Of a stretch of DNA of 64,000 bases, positions 34,534 through 43,078 are shown piece by piece (positions within the stretch are counted from its first letter, which is position 1; every line of letters starts with the position of its first letter). Below the pieces are notes generated by a model. It was not told the origin of the DNA, did not search any database, and saw only the letters and a program-made list of their open reading frames with translations. A program made the position numbers and the translations under genes. The stretch comes from Paludibacteraceae bacterium (GTDB taxonomy: Bacteria; Bacteroidota; Bacteroidia; Bacteroidales; Paludibacteraceae), in assembly GCA_024400115.1 (NCBI GenBank), contig JAKSNF010000007.1, positions 1 through 64,000 of the forward strand, read 5' to 3'.

Positions 34534-36183
34534 ATGTTCACTAACTCCGTTATTTTTACGATTCTCATTTATTCGCTGGTAATTGCGCTTGGCATGTTAT
34601 TGGGAAAGATACGCTTTTGGGGCGTTAGTTTCGGTGTGGTCTTTGTTCTTTTTGCCGCTTTGGCAATAGGTCATTTCCATTTACCGCTGGATACGGTGGC
34701 GATGGATGTGCTCAAGAACTTAGGTCTTATCTTCTTTATCTATTCGGTAGGTTTGCAGGTTGGACCCTCTTTCTTTGCCTCGCTTAAGCATGGGGGACTG
34801 AAACTCAATGCTCTTGCTGTAACTATTGCCTTATTAGGAACGGCTGTGGCGGTGGTGTTGTTCTATATCCTCAACGCTTCGTCCTTGTTTGGTGAAGATA
34901 CGCACCTGTCGCTACCTATGTTAGTGGGCGTGCTTAGTGGAGCTGTCACTTCTACGCCTTCCCTCGGTGCAGCGCAAGAGGCACTGGATCAATTAGGAAG
35001 AACAGACCCTATCTCATTAGGTTATGCCGTCGCTTATCCGGTGGGTGTGCTGGGAACAATGCTCGTCATGGTGTTACTCAAACTCTTTTTTAAGGTAGAT
35101 ATACACCAACAGGAGCAACAATTAGCCGATGCTAATAATGACGAGATGCCCGTGATGATGACCCTACAAGTCACTAATCCTGCCTTTTGTCATGTCCCGA
35201 TTGCTCAGTTATCGAAGCAGTCTCATCCGTTTATTATCTCGCGAATAGCTCGGGATGGCAAGATTATTATGCCCTCCGGACCTACGATGTTAGAGCAGAA
35301 CGATATTATCTTTTTCCTTACTAAAGAGGAGTATGCCGATGAGTTTATTCAGCATATAGGAAATAGGGTAGAGTACCCATGGAAGGACGACCAAACGGGA
35401 CTGGTGTCGCGTCGTATCGTGGTTACCAAGAGTAGTATCAATGGCACTAAGATAGGCGATTTGCATCTGCGTAAGGCTTATGGAGTCAATATCACGCGTG
35501 TCAATCGTGCCGGAGTGAACCTACTTGCTACTCCTGATTTGGTGTTACAAGTGGGTGACCGCGTCATGGTGGTCGGACCCTTGGAGTCAATTCACAAAGC
35601 GGAACAGATATTAGGCAATACGCTCAAGAAACTGAATGAACCGCATATCATCACTATTTTCTTGGGTATAGCGTTAGGTATCTTGTTAGGAATGGTACCT
35701 ATATATCTTCCTTCTCTACCTATGCCGGCTCGCTTGGGTATTGCCGGTGGACCGCTTATTGTGGCTATTTGTATAGGTGCTTTTGGATATAAGTTCAAAC
35801 TCATTTCCTATACCACTTATTCGGCAAACCTCATGCTTCGCGAGGTGGGGTTATGTCTTTTCCTTTGCTCTATCGGTCTCACCGCGGGGCAGCAGTTCGT
35901 GGAAACGGTCTTTTCTGCACAAGGTATCGTTTGCCTTATTGCCGGAGCGTTAATCACTATCCTTCCGCCCTTATTGGTTGGGTGTGTATTGATGGCACGT
36001 AAGGTCAATTATCTCTCTGTGGTGGGACTGGTTGCCGGTGCGCACACGAATGCGCCGCCCTTGGCTTATGCCTCTTCGCTTAGCGAGAGTGACCGTCCGG
36101 CAGTCGTTTATTCGACTGTTTATCCGCTGATTGTCTTCCTGCGTATTATGTTGGCGCAGTTGCTTATCATCCTTTTTGTCTAA
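34534..36183 (+). CDS. AspT/YidE-family transporter with central TrkA-C domains
   Basis: Inner-membrane protein with two blocks of about five helices (residues 1-185 and 370-549) related by duplication (GLIFFIYSVGLQVGPSFF and GLCLFLCSIGLTAGQQFV). They flank two RCK/TrkA-C regulatory domains (about 200-350; MTLQVTNPAFCHVPIAQL and VTKSSINGTKIGDLHL). This layout is that of the aspartate:alanine exchanger superfamily; the substrate here is unknown. 549 aa is typical. It follows the GT2 gene by 10 bp. Confidence 0.88.
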   Translation: MFTNSVIFTILIYSLVIALGMLLGKIRFWGVSFGVVFVLFAALAIGHFHLPLDTVAMDVLKNLGLIFFIYSVGLQVGPSFFASLKHGGLKLNALAVTIALLGTAVAVVLFYILNASSLFGEDTHLSLPMLVGVLSGAVTSTPSLGAAQEALDQLGRTDPISLGYAVAYPVGVLGTMLVMVLLKLFFKVDIHQQEQQLADANNDEMPVMMTLQVTNPAFCHVPIAQLSKQSHPFIISRIARDGKIIMPSGPTMLEQNDIIFFLTKEEYADEFIQHIGNRVEYPWKDDQTGLVSRRIVVTKSSINGTKIGDLHLRKAYGVNITRVNRAGVNLLATPDLVLQVGDRVMVVGPLESIHKAEQILGNTLKKLNEPHIITIFLGIALGILLGMVPIYLPSLPMPARLGIAGGPLIVAICIGAFGYKFKLISYTTYSANLMLREVGLCLFLCSIGLTAGQQFVETVFSAQGIVCLIAGALITILPPLLVGCVLMARKVNYLSVVGLVAGAHTNAPPLAYASSLSESDRPAVVYSTVYPLIVFLRIMLAQLLIILFV

Positions 36184-36195
36184 CCACTACCCACT

Positions 36196-37284
36196 ATGAC
36201 CATCCGAGTAGGTATAGTAACCGCTCCGCATATTGATTACGAGTTAAGGGAGCATACGTTTGTTCTTCACAACGTGCGTATCGGCATTGGTTTTCATTGG
36301 GACCAAACGGAAGACGAGGAGTTCGAGGGTGAACTGGAGATTCTGCATAACGCAGACGGTACCGAAACGGCGGTCAATATCATTGACCTCGAATCGTATA
36401 TCTCTTGTGTCATTTGTTCGGAGATGTCTGCGGATAGTCCCCTTGAGTTATTGAAAGCGCACGCTGTTATCTCCCGTTCGTGGGTGTTACGCAATATCGG
36501 TCATACGGGGCACGTGGGATATGATGTCTGTGCCGATGACCATTGTCAGCGGTATAATGGTCTCCGTCGCCGCTCTGCTCTCGCCCTTCAAGTCGTTGAA
36601 GAAACGAAAGGTGAAGTACTCATACCTCTAAACTCTAAACTCTCCACTCTAAACTATAAAGATATATGCGATTGTCGCTACCACAAGTGTTGTGGCGGTC
36701 GTACAGAAATATATTCCACTTGTTGGGAGGACAAGGACTATCCCTACCTCCAATCGGTCGAATGCCCCTATTGCCATCCTTCAGCCCGCTCTTATGTCAA
36801 TGATTACGATCGTTCAACTCGCGATTATCACTCTTGGGCGGTGGAGTACACACAGGAGGAGTTGAGTAGGGTAGTAAAAGAGAAGACGGGAGTGGATTTT
36901 GGTTTGATAACGGACATTATCCCGTTGCACCGGGGTGCGAGTGGGCGAATAGATAGGTTAGAGATAGTGGGTACCAAGCATCGGGAGGTGATAGGTAAGG
37001 AACTGCGTATCCGCCAAGCCCTCTCCCCAACGACCCTTTACAGTTCGTGGTTCGAGATTGAAAAACTAACAAACTCTAAACTTCTTAACCAGACGGCTAC
37101 TCTAAACTCTCCACTCTCCACTCTAAACTACCTTTTCCGTTTGAACGGAAAAGGATGGGGTCACGGTGTCGGCTTATGTCAGATAGGCGCTGCTGTGATG
37201 GCTCAGCAGGGCTTCACGTATAAGCAGATCTTGGCTCACTATTATCGCAACACGGAAATCTCGTGTTTTTGCAGAAAAAGTTAG
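36196..37284 (+). CDS. SpoIID/LytB-domain protein
   Basis: Contains the SpoIID core (VNIIDLESYISCVICSEMSADSPLELLKAHAVISRSWVLRNIG split over residues 57-100, then GKGWGHGVGLCQIGAAVMAQQGFTY near the end). In sporulating Firmicutes SpoIID is a lytic transglycosylase; in Bacteroidota homologues the role is unknown, probably in peptidoglycan. Cysteines cluster in CDCRYHKCCGG and CPYC, suggesting metal binding. No signal peptide is visible, which is odd for a wall enzyme. Two heptamer tracts add PLNSKLSTLNY (about residues 146-156) and NSKLLNQTATLNSPLSTLN (about 296-314). Confidence 0.85.
   Translation: MTIRVGIVTAPHIDYELREHTFVLHNVRIGIGFHWDQTEDEEFEGELEILHNADGTETAVNIIDLESYISCVICSEMSADSPLELLKAHAVISRSWVLRNIGHTGHVGYDVCADDHCQRYNGLRRRSALALQVVEETKGEVLIPLNSKLSTLNYKDICDCRYHKCCGGRTEIYSTCWEDKDYPYLQSVECPYCHPSARSYVNDYDRSTRDYHSWAVEYTQEELSRVVKEKTGVDFGLITDIIPLHRGASGRIDRLEIVGTKHREVIGKELRIRQALSPTTLYSSWFEIEKLTNSKLLNQTATLNSPLSTLNYLFRLNGKGWGHGVGLCQIGAAVMAQQGFTYKQILAHYYRNTEISCFCRKS
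36625..36656 (+). repeat. In-frame ACTCTAA tract in the SpoIID-like gene
   Basis: Heptamers ACTCTAA, ACTCTAA, ACTCTCC, ACTCTAA encode LNSKLSTLNY, the same order of units as in the GHL10 gene (4327-4360). Confidence 0.87.
37071..37130 (+). repeat. Second in-frame composite tract in the SpoIID-like gene
   Basis: Carries the AACCAGACGGCT core shared with msbA (31461-31519), flanked by ACTCTAA/ACTCTCC heptamers. Confidence 0.88.
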
Positions 37285-37304
37285 AAATTTAACAATCAAA
37301 TCAT

Positions 37305-38024
37305 ATGAAAAAACGTGACTTCATTCTCTTTTTTATTCTGGTAATTCTCTTTGCCGGTATAACGCTCTTTCGACATCATCAGCAACAACCCCAAGGCGCT
37401 AAATACGACTTTGTCAGTATTTCCCACGAGATACCCGATGTGTTACTCGACATACGCTATCATGGTACCTATAACTTCGTCGGCACTCGCGTAGATGGGT
37501 ATGATGAACCTATCGCTCTGATGACACGCCAAGCCGTTGATTCACTCAAACGCGTCAGCGACGACTTACTGCAACAAGGCTACCGACTCAAGGTCTTCGA
37601 TGCTTATCGACCTCAACGTGCCGTGGATCATTTTGTTCGTTGGGCAAAAGATGTGGACGACACTATTACGAAGCAGTATTTCTATCCCGATTTAGCTAAA
37701 GATCGCCTTTTCCCTGAAGGTTTCATTTGTGAGCGTAGTTCGCATACGCATGGTTCAACCATCGACCTCACCCTCTTTGATATGACCACCGAACGCGAGG
37801 TCGATATGGGAGGAACGTTCGATTGGTTCGGCTTTAGTTCCTATCCGTCATATACCAACCTCACACCCGACCAACTGGCTATGCGTCAACTCCTCCGTGA
37901 CGCGATGATACGTCATGGTTTCAAGCCTTTTGATACCGAATGGTGGCATTTTACTTTAGCGAACGAACCTTATCCGGATACGTTCTTTGATTTCCCCGTA
38001 TCCCTCCGTTCCGTTACACAATAA
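37305..38024 (+). CDS. VanX/DdpX-type D-Ala-D-Ala dipeptidase (peptidase M15)
   Basis: Zinc dipeptidase acting on D-alanyl-D-alanine or wall peptides. One N-terminal helix (residues 7-22, LFFILVILFAGITLF) anchors it in the membrane or serves as a signal. Zinc and catalytic motifs: SSHTHGSTIDLTLFD (S-x-H-x4-T/A-x-D type) and the EWWHF motif near the C-terminus; the conserved VFDAYRPQRAV stretch carries the arginine. 239 aa. In a non-resistant Gram-negative it most likely recycles wall peptides. It sits 20 bp behind the SpoIID-like gene, also a wall enzyme candidate. Confidence 0.9.
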   Translation: MKKRDFILFFILVILFAGITLFRHHQQQPQGAKYDFVSISHEIPDVLLDIRYHGTYNFVGTRVDGYDEPIALMTRQAVDSLKRVSDDLLQQGYRLKVFDAYRPQRAVDHFVRWAKDVDDTITKQYFYPDLAKDRLFPEGFICERSSHTHGSTIDLTLFDMTTEREVDMGGTFDWFGFSSYPSYTNLTPDQLAMRQLLRDAMIRHGFKPFDTEWWHFTLANEPYPDTFFDFPVSLRSVTQ

Positions 38025-38186
38025 AAATAATTGTCGTTTTTTAGTTGTATGCGTACTTGTAGTGCTCCTGTAAACATACCACTAACGTAGCATCCACACA
38101 GCACCATAGGCTAACGCTATGACTGTGAGGTTCTTGCGAGGGGGCGTGAGTACCATAGGGCTCGGTAAGAACCCGATAAAAACCCG

Positions 38187-38211
38187 AAAAAAAAACAGAG
38201 GCGAACCTCTG
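38187..38211 (-). terminator. Rho-independent terminator of the valS operon
   Basis: The 6-bp stem CAGAGG/CCTCTG with a CGAA-type loop (38196-38211) is followed on the minus strand by nine T residues (38187-38195). It lies 8 bp beyond the valS stop. The remaining 38025-38186 gap shows no clear feature. Confidence 0.88.
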
Positions 38212-38218
38212 CTTCTCT

Positions 38219-40876
38219 TTATCCTTTCAACGCTTCAATAAGCTGCCGTATGGTGGTGATACGCGCTTCGGCATCGTGCTGCTTCTTGCGCTCCATCTCA
38301 ACCACCTCCGGTTTGGCATTCGCTACGAATCGTTCGTTATTCAGTTTAGCCATTACACCCCTGAGGAATCCCTCTTGATGAGCCAAATCAGCCTCAAGCT
38401 TCTTTATCTCCTCATCTTTATTGATGAACTGATCCAGCGGAACAAAATACTCGTCCGTACCAATGATAAACGACGAACCGGCAGATGAGTGTTTGGCGTC
38501 TTGTGTCAGGCTTATGGTGACATTTGCCAATTTGACTGCGACATCACTCACTTCCTTGGGAGCCATAAGCGTCAACTCTTCCTTCGGAGAGATGTTCTTA
38601 GCCGCACGGATAGCACGGATATTCACCACAATCGACTTAGTCTCCTCCATGGCAAGGAGTAGAGGAGTAGAGGAGTAGGGGGGTAGGGTAAGAGATGAGT
38701 ACATGATGGTTTCACCTTCTTTACGCTCTGCGATATTCTGCCACAACTCCTCGGTGATAAACGGCATGAAGGGGTGGAGTAGTTTGAGCATATACTCGAA
38801 GTATTGCAGCGTCAAATCATAGGTCGTCTTGTCAATGGGTTGACCATAAGCAGGCTTAATCATCTCTAAGTACCACGAGCTGAACTCGTCCCAGAATAGT
38901 TTATAAATAGCCATCAAGGCTTCACTCAAACGGTACTGCTTGAAGAGTTTACTTACTTCCTCGTCCGTCTTGCTGAGCATTGCTCCAAACCAGTCGGTGG
39001 CTTGTTTGCAGATAGCGTCTTGCTCTTTGTCTACAACCTCTAAGCCCTTGACGAGGCGGAAGCAGTTCCAAATCTTATTATTGAAATTACGCCCTTGCTC
39101 GCATAGCGAGTCGTCAAACAAGATGTCGTTTCCGGCAGGAGCGCAGAGCATCATACCCATACGCACACCGTCAGCACCGTAACGCTCAATCAAGTCCAAC
39201 GGATCGGGACTGTTACCCAAACTCTTACTCATCTTACGACCTAACTTATCACGCACGATACCCGTGAAATAAACATGCTTGAACGGCATCTGACCCATGT
39301 ACTCATAACCCGCCATAATCATACGAGCCACCCAGAAGAAGATAATGTCCGGACCCGTAACGAGGTCAGCGGTGGGGTAGTAGTAGGATAATTGTGCATT
39401 GTGCATCGTGCATTGTGCATCTAAAATCTTGCTTCCGTCTTTAAGGAAGAGGGAGATAGGCCACAACCACGAACTGAACCACGTGTCGAGGGCGCCTTCA
39501 TCTTGAACGTAGTTGCCTTCGGGCTTGGTCTCGCTAACGACAATCTTATCGTTGGGGTAGTTCTCCAAACCCGTTTGAGCCAAGATATCCGCATCGTAAT
39601 AGGCAGGGATACGGTGACCCCACCACAATTGACGACTGATACACCAGTCTTTGATGTTCTCGAGCCAAGCGCGATAAGTGTTCTTGTATTTAGCGGGATA
39701 GAAGACGATGTCGTCGTTCATTACCGGACCTAAAGCGATGTCAGCAAAATGCTGCATGCGAATGAACCATTGCAACGACAAACGCGGTTCGATAGGCACA
39801 TTCGTGCGCTCCGAATACCCTACCTTATTATCGTAGTCCTCAATCTTCTCAATCAGTCCGAGGGCTTGCAGTTCTTCCACAATCACTTTACGGCACTCAA
39901 AACGATCCATGCCTTGGTATTTATCCAAATCGAACTGTAAGAACTCTAAGTTCTCCTCTTTCAGCGCCTCAACATTAAGATGCGCGTCGGCAGTGAAGAT
40001 ATCAATCGTCTTGAGGTTATACTTCTGTCCGAGGGCGTAGTCGTTCACATCATGGGCAGGGGTGACCTTGAGGCAACCCGTACCGAAGCCAATCTCGACA
40101 TAACGATCCTCAATAATAGGAATGACGCGTCCTACACCCGGCACAACAACGTGCTTGCCTTTTAACCATTGGTTCTTTTCCTCCTTGGGGTTGATACAAA
40201 CGGCGATATCGCCAAAGATAGTCTCTGGACGAGTAGTAGCCACAACGGCGTACTTGCCCGGTTCCTCTACTACATTATACTTGAGGTAATAGAACTTACT
40301 ATGTTCCTCGTGGTAGATAACCTCCTCGTCACTCAAAGCAGTCTGACGCTCGGGGTCCCAGTTGACCATGCGCAAGCCACGATAGATGAGTCCCTTGCGG
40401 TAAAGGTCGCAGAACACACTGATAACGGCTTGGGAGCGTGTCTCGTCCATTGTGAAGGATGTGCGATCCCAGTCGCAGGAGCAACCCAGTTTGCGCAGTT
40501 GCTTGAGGATGATTCCTCCGTGCTCGTCCGTCCAGTCCCAAGCGTGCTTGAGGAACTGCTCACGAGTGAGGTCGGACTTATTGATGCCCTGCTCCTTGAG
40601 GCGTTTGATCACCTTAGCCTCGGTAGCAATAGAAGCGTGGTCTGTACCCGGTACCCAGCAAGCGTTCTTGCCCTCAAGACGGGCACGACGAACGAGTATG
40701 TCCTGAATCGTTTCGTTCAAGACATGTCCCATGTGAAGGACACCCGTTACGTTAGGGGGAGGAATAACGACCGTGAACGGCTCGCGGCCGTCCGGCTCCG
40801 AGTGGAAATGTTTGTTATCTAACCAATACTGGTACCACTTTTGTTCAATGTCTGTAGGATTATATTTTGCTTCCAT
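38219..40876 (-). CDS. valS: Valyl-tRNA synthetase
   Basis: Class I synthetase for tRNA-Val. HIGH motif as HMGH in [17 protein letters not shown] (about residues 39-55), editing domain with [18 protein letters not shown] in [22 protein letters not shown], anticodon-binding domain and a C-terminal coiled coil ([21 protein letters not shown]). 885 aa is typical. Two loops are encoded by low-complexity tracts: [18 protein letters not shown] (about residues 486-503) and [15 protein letters not shown] (about 730-744). It is the last gene of the leftward operon with the Old Yellow Enzyme and 5-alpha-reductase homologues (21-bp gap). Confidence 0.97.
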   Translation of the reverse strand: MEAKYNPTDIEQKWYQYWLDNKHFHSEPDGREPFTVVIPPPNVTGVLHMGHVLNETIQDILVRRARLEGKNACWVPGTDHASIATEAKVIKRLKEQGINKSDLTREQFLKHAWDWTDEHGGIILKQLRKLGCSCDWDRTSFTMDETRSQAVISVFCDLYRKGLIYRGLRMVNWDPERQTALSDEEVIYHEEHSKFYYLKYNVVEEPGKYAVVATTRPETIFGDIAVCINPKEEKNQWLKGKHVVVPGVGRVIPIIEDRYVEIGFGTGCLKVTPAHDVNDYALGQKYNLKTIDIFTADAHLNVEALKEENLEFLQFDLDKYQGMDRFECRKVIVEELQALGLIEKIEDYDNKVGYSERTNVPIEPRLSLQWFIRMQHFADIALGPVMNDDIVFYPAKYKNTYRAWLENIKDWCISRQLWWGHRIPAYYDADILAQTGLENYPNDKIVVSETKPEGNYVQDEGALDTWFSSWLWPISLFLKDGSKILDAQCTMHNAQLSYYYPTADLVTGPDIIFFWVARMIMAGYEYMGQMPFKHVYFTGIVRDKLGRKMSKSLGNSPDPLDLIERYGADGVRMGMMLCAPAGNDILFDDSLCEQGRNFNNKIWNCFRLVKGLEVVDKEQDAICKQATDWFGAMLSKTDEEVSKLFKQYRLSEALMAIYKLFWDEFSSWYLEMIKPAYGQPIDKTTYDLTLQYFEYMLKLLHPFMPFITEELWQNIAERKEGETIMYSSLTLPPYSSTPLLLAMEETKSIVVNIRAIRAAKNISPKEELTLMAPKEVSDVAVKLANVTISLTQDAKHSSAGSSFIIGTDEYFVPLDQFINKDEEIKKLEADLAHQEGFLRGVMAKLNNERFVANAKPEVVEMERKKQHDAEARITTIRQLIEALKG
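38654..38692 (-). repeat. In-frame CTACTCCTCT/CTACCCCCC tract in valS
   Basis: The coding strand reads CTACCCCCCTACTCCTCTACT and further ACTCCTCT units, encoding [10 protein letters not shown]. It closely matches the recF tract at 8070-8104 (LPPYTSTP). Confidence 0.85.
39389..39424 (-). repeat. In-frame TGCACAA heptamer tract in valS
   Basis: On the coding strand, heptamers TGCACAA, TGCACGA, TGCACAA, TGCACAA encode [11 protein letters not shown] in a loop before [12 protein letters not shown] related TGCATAGTGCATAATTA sequence closes the sugar transferase gene at 58047-58064. Confidence 0.87.
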
Positions 40877-40897
40877 CGTTTTTTATTTTACAATTCC

Positions 40898-42136
40898 TTA
40901 TTTGATTTCAAGTTTGGCGATTTCTTTTTGCAGTTTAGCGGGGATAGGTTCGCCATCTCGGAGGACGCACTCGTGGCACTTCATCTCCTTGGTGTACATA
41001 CGTCCTACGCAGTAGTTACTGCGTGAGCAACCGGCGTGATAATGAGCGTTCTGCTCCACATGGTGCACGAACTCAGGATCCTTGATGAGCACGTGCGCAA
41101 TCTGGAAGAGTTCAAAACCCTCGTCCATGATACGCTGACAGTTATCACCACTTTGAACACCACCGACATAAATAAGCGTTGTGCCTTTGATCGCTTCTTG
41201 GAATTTCTTGGCTTGCTCCATGAAATAGAGTTCCTTGAAAGGAACAGTAGGAATCATCACCTTACCCCCACCACAAACGAGGGCAGCTTTGAGCCACCAC
41301 ATCTTCATAGGCATGTAATAAGCCAACGTCTTAATCGGCATCGGACCGCCTAAGATAGTCATCGGACTGGCACTCACCGTACCTCCGGAGAGGACGATAC
41401 CATGCACATTATGTTTAGCTATCTCTTGGGCAACTTTAATACCTTCCTCTATGTCCGAACCGCGCCAGCAGTCGTCCCACATGTTCGTCTTGACGATAAC
41501 TGCCATGTCATCTTTAGCGTGCTTCATGACCTCGTCTAAGACCTCATTGAGGAAACGAACGCGGTTTTCGAAACAGCCGCCGTACTGGTCGTGACGATGG
41601 TTGGTGCGGGGCGATATGAACTGCGAGATGAGGTAAGCGTGACCGGCGTGAATCTCTACGCAGTCAAAACCCGCCTTGCGGCAGAAATCGACTGCCTCAC
41701 CGAACTTCTTAACGAGGTTGTGTATCTCCTCCACTTTGAGGCGACGGTGTAGGGTAGGCGAGTAGAGGTTAAAACCGTTGCTCGCACTAACGGGCATACA
41801 ATGACAGGTAGCGCGATGGGTCATATTACCGCAGTGACCAAGTTGGATACTGGCTTTAGCACCTTGTGCGTGAATGGCGTCCGTCAGTTTCTTCAGGTCG
41901 GGCAGTATCTCGTCGTGGATATACAGTTGTCCATCAAAACTAACGCCGCTCAAATCAACAGCGCAATAAGCGACTGTCGTCATGCCCACGCCACCCTTGG
42001 CTACGGAAACGTGGTAGTCTTGTAACATCTGACTGGGTTTATTACCCGTGCACATGTTCTCAAACGCTGCCGAACGGATAAATCGGTTACGCAGCGTAAT
42101 AGGTCCGAGTTGATACTCGGTAAATAACTTATTCAT
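40898..42136 (-). CDS. NADH:flavin oxidoreductase (Old Yellow Enzyme family)
   Basis: FMN-dependent ene-reductase with a single TIM-barrel domain. Visible: LRNRFIRSAAFENMC, SIQLGHCGN, EIHAGHAYLISQFISPRTNHRHDQYGG (substrate and FMN region) and LIYVGGVQSGDNCQRIM (phosphate binding). The C-terminus carries a Cys cluster (GCSRSNYC then KCHEC) that could bind an Fe-S cluster, as in the 2,4-dienoyl-CoA reductase/BaiCD branch, but the 412-aa protein lacks the Rossmann domain of those enzymes. It follows the 5-alpha-reductase homologue by 1 bp, so reduction of a C=C bond in a steroid, bile acid or similar enone is a reasonable inference. Confidence 0.87.
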   Translation of the reverse strand: MNKLFTEYQLGPITLRNRFIRSAAFENMCTGNKPSQMLQDYHVSVAKGGVGMTTVAYCAVDLSGVSFDGQLYIHDEILPDLKKLTDAIHAQGAKASIQLGHCGNMTHRATCHCMPVSASNGFNLYSPTLHRRLKVEEIHNLVKKFGEAVDFCRKAGFDCVEIHAGHAYLISQFISPRTNHRHDQYGGCFENRVRFLNEVLDEVMKHAKDDMAVIVKTNMWDDCWRGSDIEEGIKVAQEIAKHNVHGIVLSGGTVSASPMTILGGPMPIKTLAYYMPMKMWWLKAALVCGGGKVMIPTVPFKELYFMEQAKKFQEAIKGTTLIYVGGVQSGDNCQRIMDEGFELFQIAHVLIKDPEFVHHVEQNAHYHAGCSRSNYCVGRMYTKEMKCHECVLRDGEPIPAKLQKEIAKLEIK

Positions 42137-42137
42137 A

Positions 42138-42947
42138 TCAATAAATAAACGGAATGATGCGTTTTAGTTTCTTGCGGTCGAACTCATCGGGGAACTCTGC
42201 CTCATACTTGTGATAGATGGAGTTGGCTCTGGGAATGAGGTTGCAGCAACTGAACCAGAAGAACAACAATCCAGCAAACGACCACGTCAGGATAGCCCAA
42301 CCGAGCCACTCGGTGATCTCACCTAAGTAATTGGCGCTGGTGACAAACCGATACATACCTTTCTTAGGCAGATAGTGATTCGTATCCCCGGGTTGACGCA
42401 AATGACGTATTACATGATCGGAGTGCATGTTAATAATCCAACCGATGATGAAGATAGCCGCACCCACAAGGAAACGCGGGTCGGTCAACCATGCCGAGGT
42501 GTACATCTGAGATAACTTAGGTGAGGAAGGCACTAAATGGAACAACCACCAACCCTGAGCATAACCATTGATCATGTTCCATGCTACGCTAAGGAACATA
42601 ATCGCTAACGGCATCTTACCATTGCCCTTCAGTAAGAAGGGGAAAATAAACGAACGCTGGAAATAGTGAAACTCAAAGATGAGGAGGAAAATAATATACG
42701 GGGCTTGGCGCACAACTTGTAACTCGGGTTGGGCATTGTTATATGCCGCAGTGAACCACAAATAAAGGATAACAATGAAAACAGGAGCCTCCATAAGGAA
42801 CCAGCCAATCTTATTGTTGATTGCGGGACCCCATTTTTCGGTACGCATTTTGCCATAACCTGCATCTACGAAATATAGACTAACGAACACAACAAGGCCG
42901 ATAAGAGCCATGATGAATAAGAAATTGTAAAAAGTGGTTAATTCCAT
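42138..42947 (-). CDS. Steroid 5-alpha-reductase (SRD5A) family membrane enzyme
   Basis: Polytopic membrane reductase of the 3-oxo-5-alpha-steroid 4-dehydrogenase family. It is clearly related to the eukaryotic SRD5A1/2 proteins: WLTDPRFLVGAAIFIIGW, INMHSDHVIRHLRQPGD, and SANYLGEITEWLGWAI in the cofactor-binding half, and a basic C-terminus ending KRIIPFIY. By comparison with the human SRD5A sequence as I recall it, the catalytic Glu/Tyr pair corresponds to E53 (LMEAPVF) and Y95 (FHYFQRSF). The Gln before the Glu in the human enzyme appears as Met 52. 269 aa and about seven helices fit the family. First gene of the operon with the Old Yellow Enzyme homologue and valS. Confidence 0.9.
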   Translation of the reverse strand: MELTTFYNFLFIMALIGLVVFVSLYFVDAGYGKMRTEKWGPAINNKIGWFLMEAPVFIVILYLWFTAAYNNAQPELQVVRQAPYIIFLLIFEFHYFQRSFIFPFLLKGNGKMPLAIMFLSVAWNMINGYAQGWWLFHLVPSSPKLSQMYTSAWLTDPRFLVGAAIFIIGWIINMHSDHVIRHLRQPGDTNHYLPKKGMYRFVTSANYLGEITEWLGWAILTWSFAGLLFFWFSCCNLIPRANSIYHKYEAEFPDEFDRKKLKRIIPFIY

Positions 42948-42991
42948 ATTATTTATGTATTAATAATCAATTAAAATACCAAAAATCCGCG

Positions 42992-43023
42992 CAAAGTTAC
43001 AAATAATATTTGGAATACGCAAA
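42992..43023 (-). promoter_or_regulatory. Leftward promoter for the 5-alpha-reductase/OYE/valS operon
   Basis: On the minus strand: TTTG (complement of 43020-43023), 20 bp, TAACTTTG (complement of 42992-42999). It lies back to back with the rightward promoter at 43028-43059, only 4 bp apart. Confidence 0.85.
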
Positions 43024-43027
43024 TTTT

Positions 43028-43059
43028 TTTGCATATTTCACAAAAAAACCGTATCTTTG
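43028..43059 (+). promoter_or_regulatory. Rightward promoter for the 43079 lipoprotein
   Basis: TTTG (43028-43031), 20-bp A-rich spacer, TATCTTTG (43052-43059). The leader is about 15 nt. Confidence 0.85.
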
Positions 43060-43078
43060 CAGCCTCAAATATGATTTT

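Noticed and set aside
31461-37130. Diversity-generating retroelement variable repeats as the source of the tracts
   Set aside because: No reverse transcriptase or template repeat in the window, and the changes are not restricted to adenines.
38025-38186. Regulatory RNA in the gap between the dipeptidase gene and valS
   Set aside because: Apart from the valS terminator hairpin I see no structure or promoter.
4327-39424. Heptamer tracts as assembly or sequencing artefacts
   Set aside because: The tracts are degenerate, differ from each other, keep the reading frame and are embedded in unique sequence, which is unlikely for artefacts; still, raw reads should be checked.
40169-40822. 217-codon plus-strand frame inside valS
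   Set aside because: Shadow of valS; composition follows the reverse codons of a conserved synthetase.
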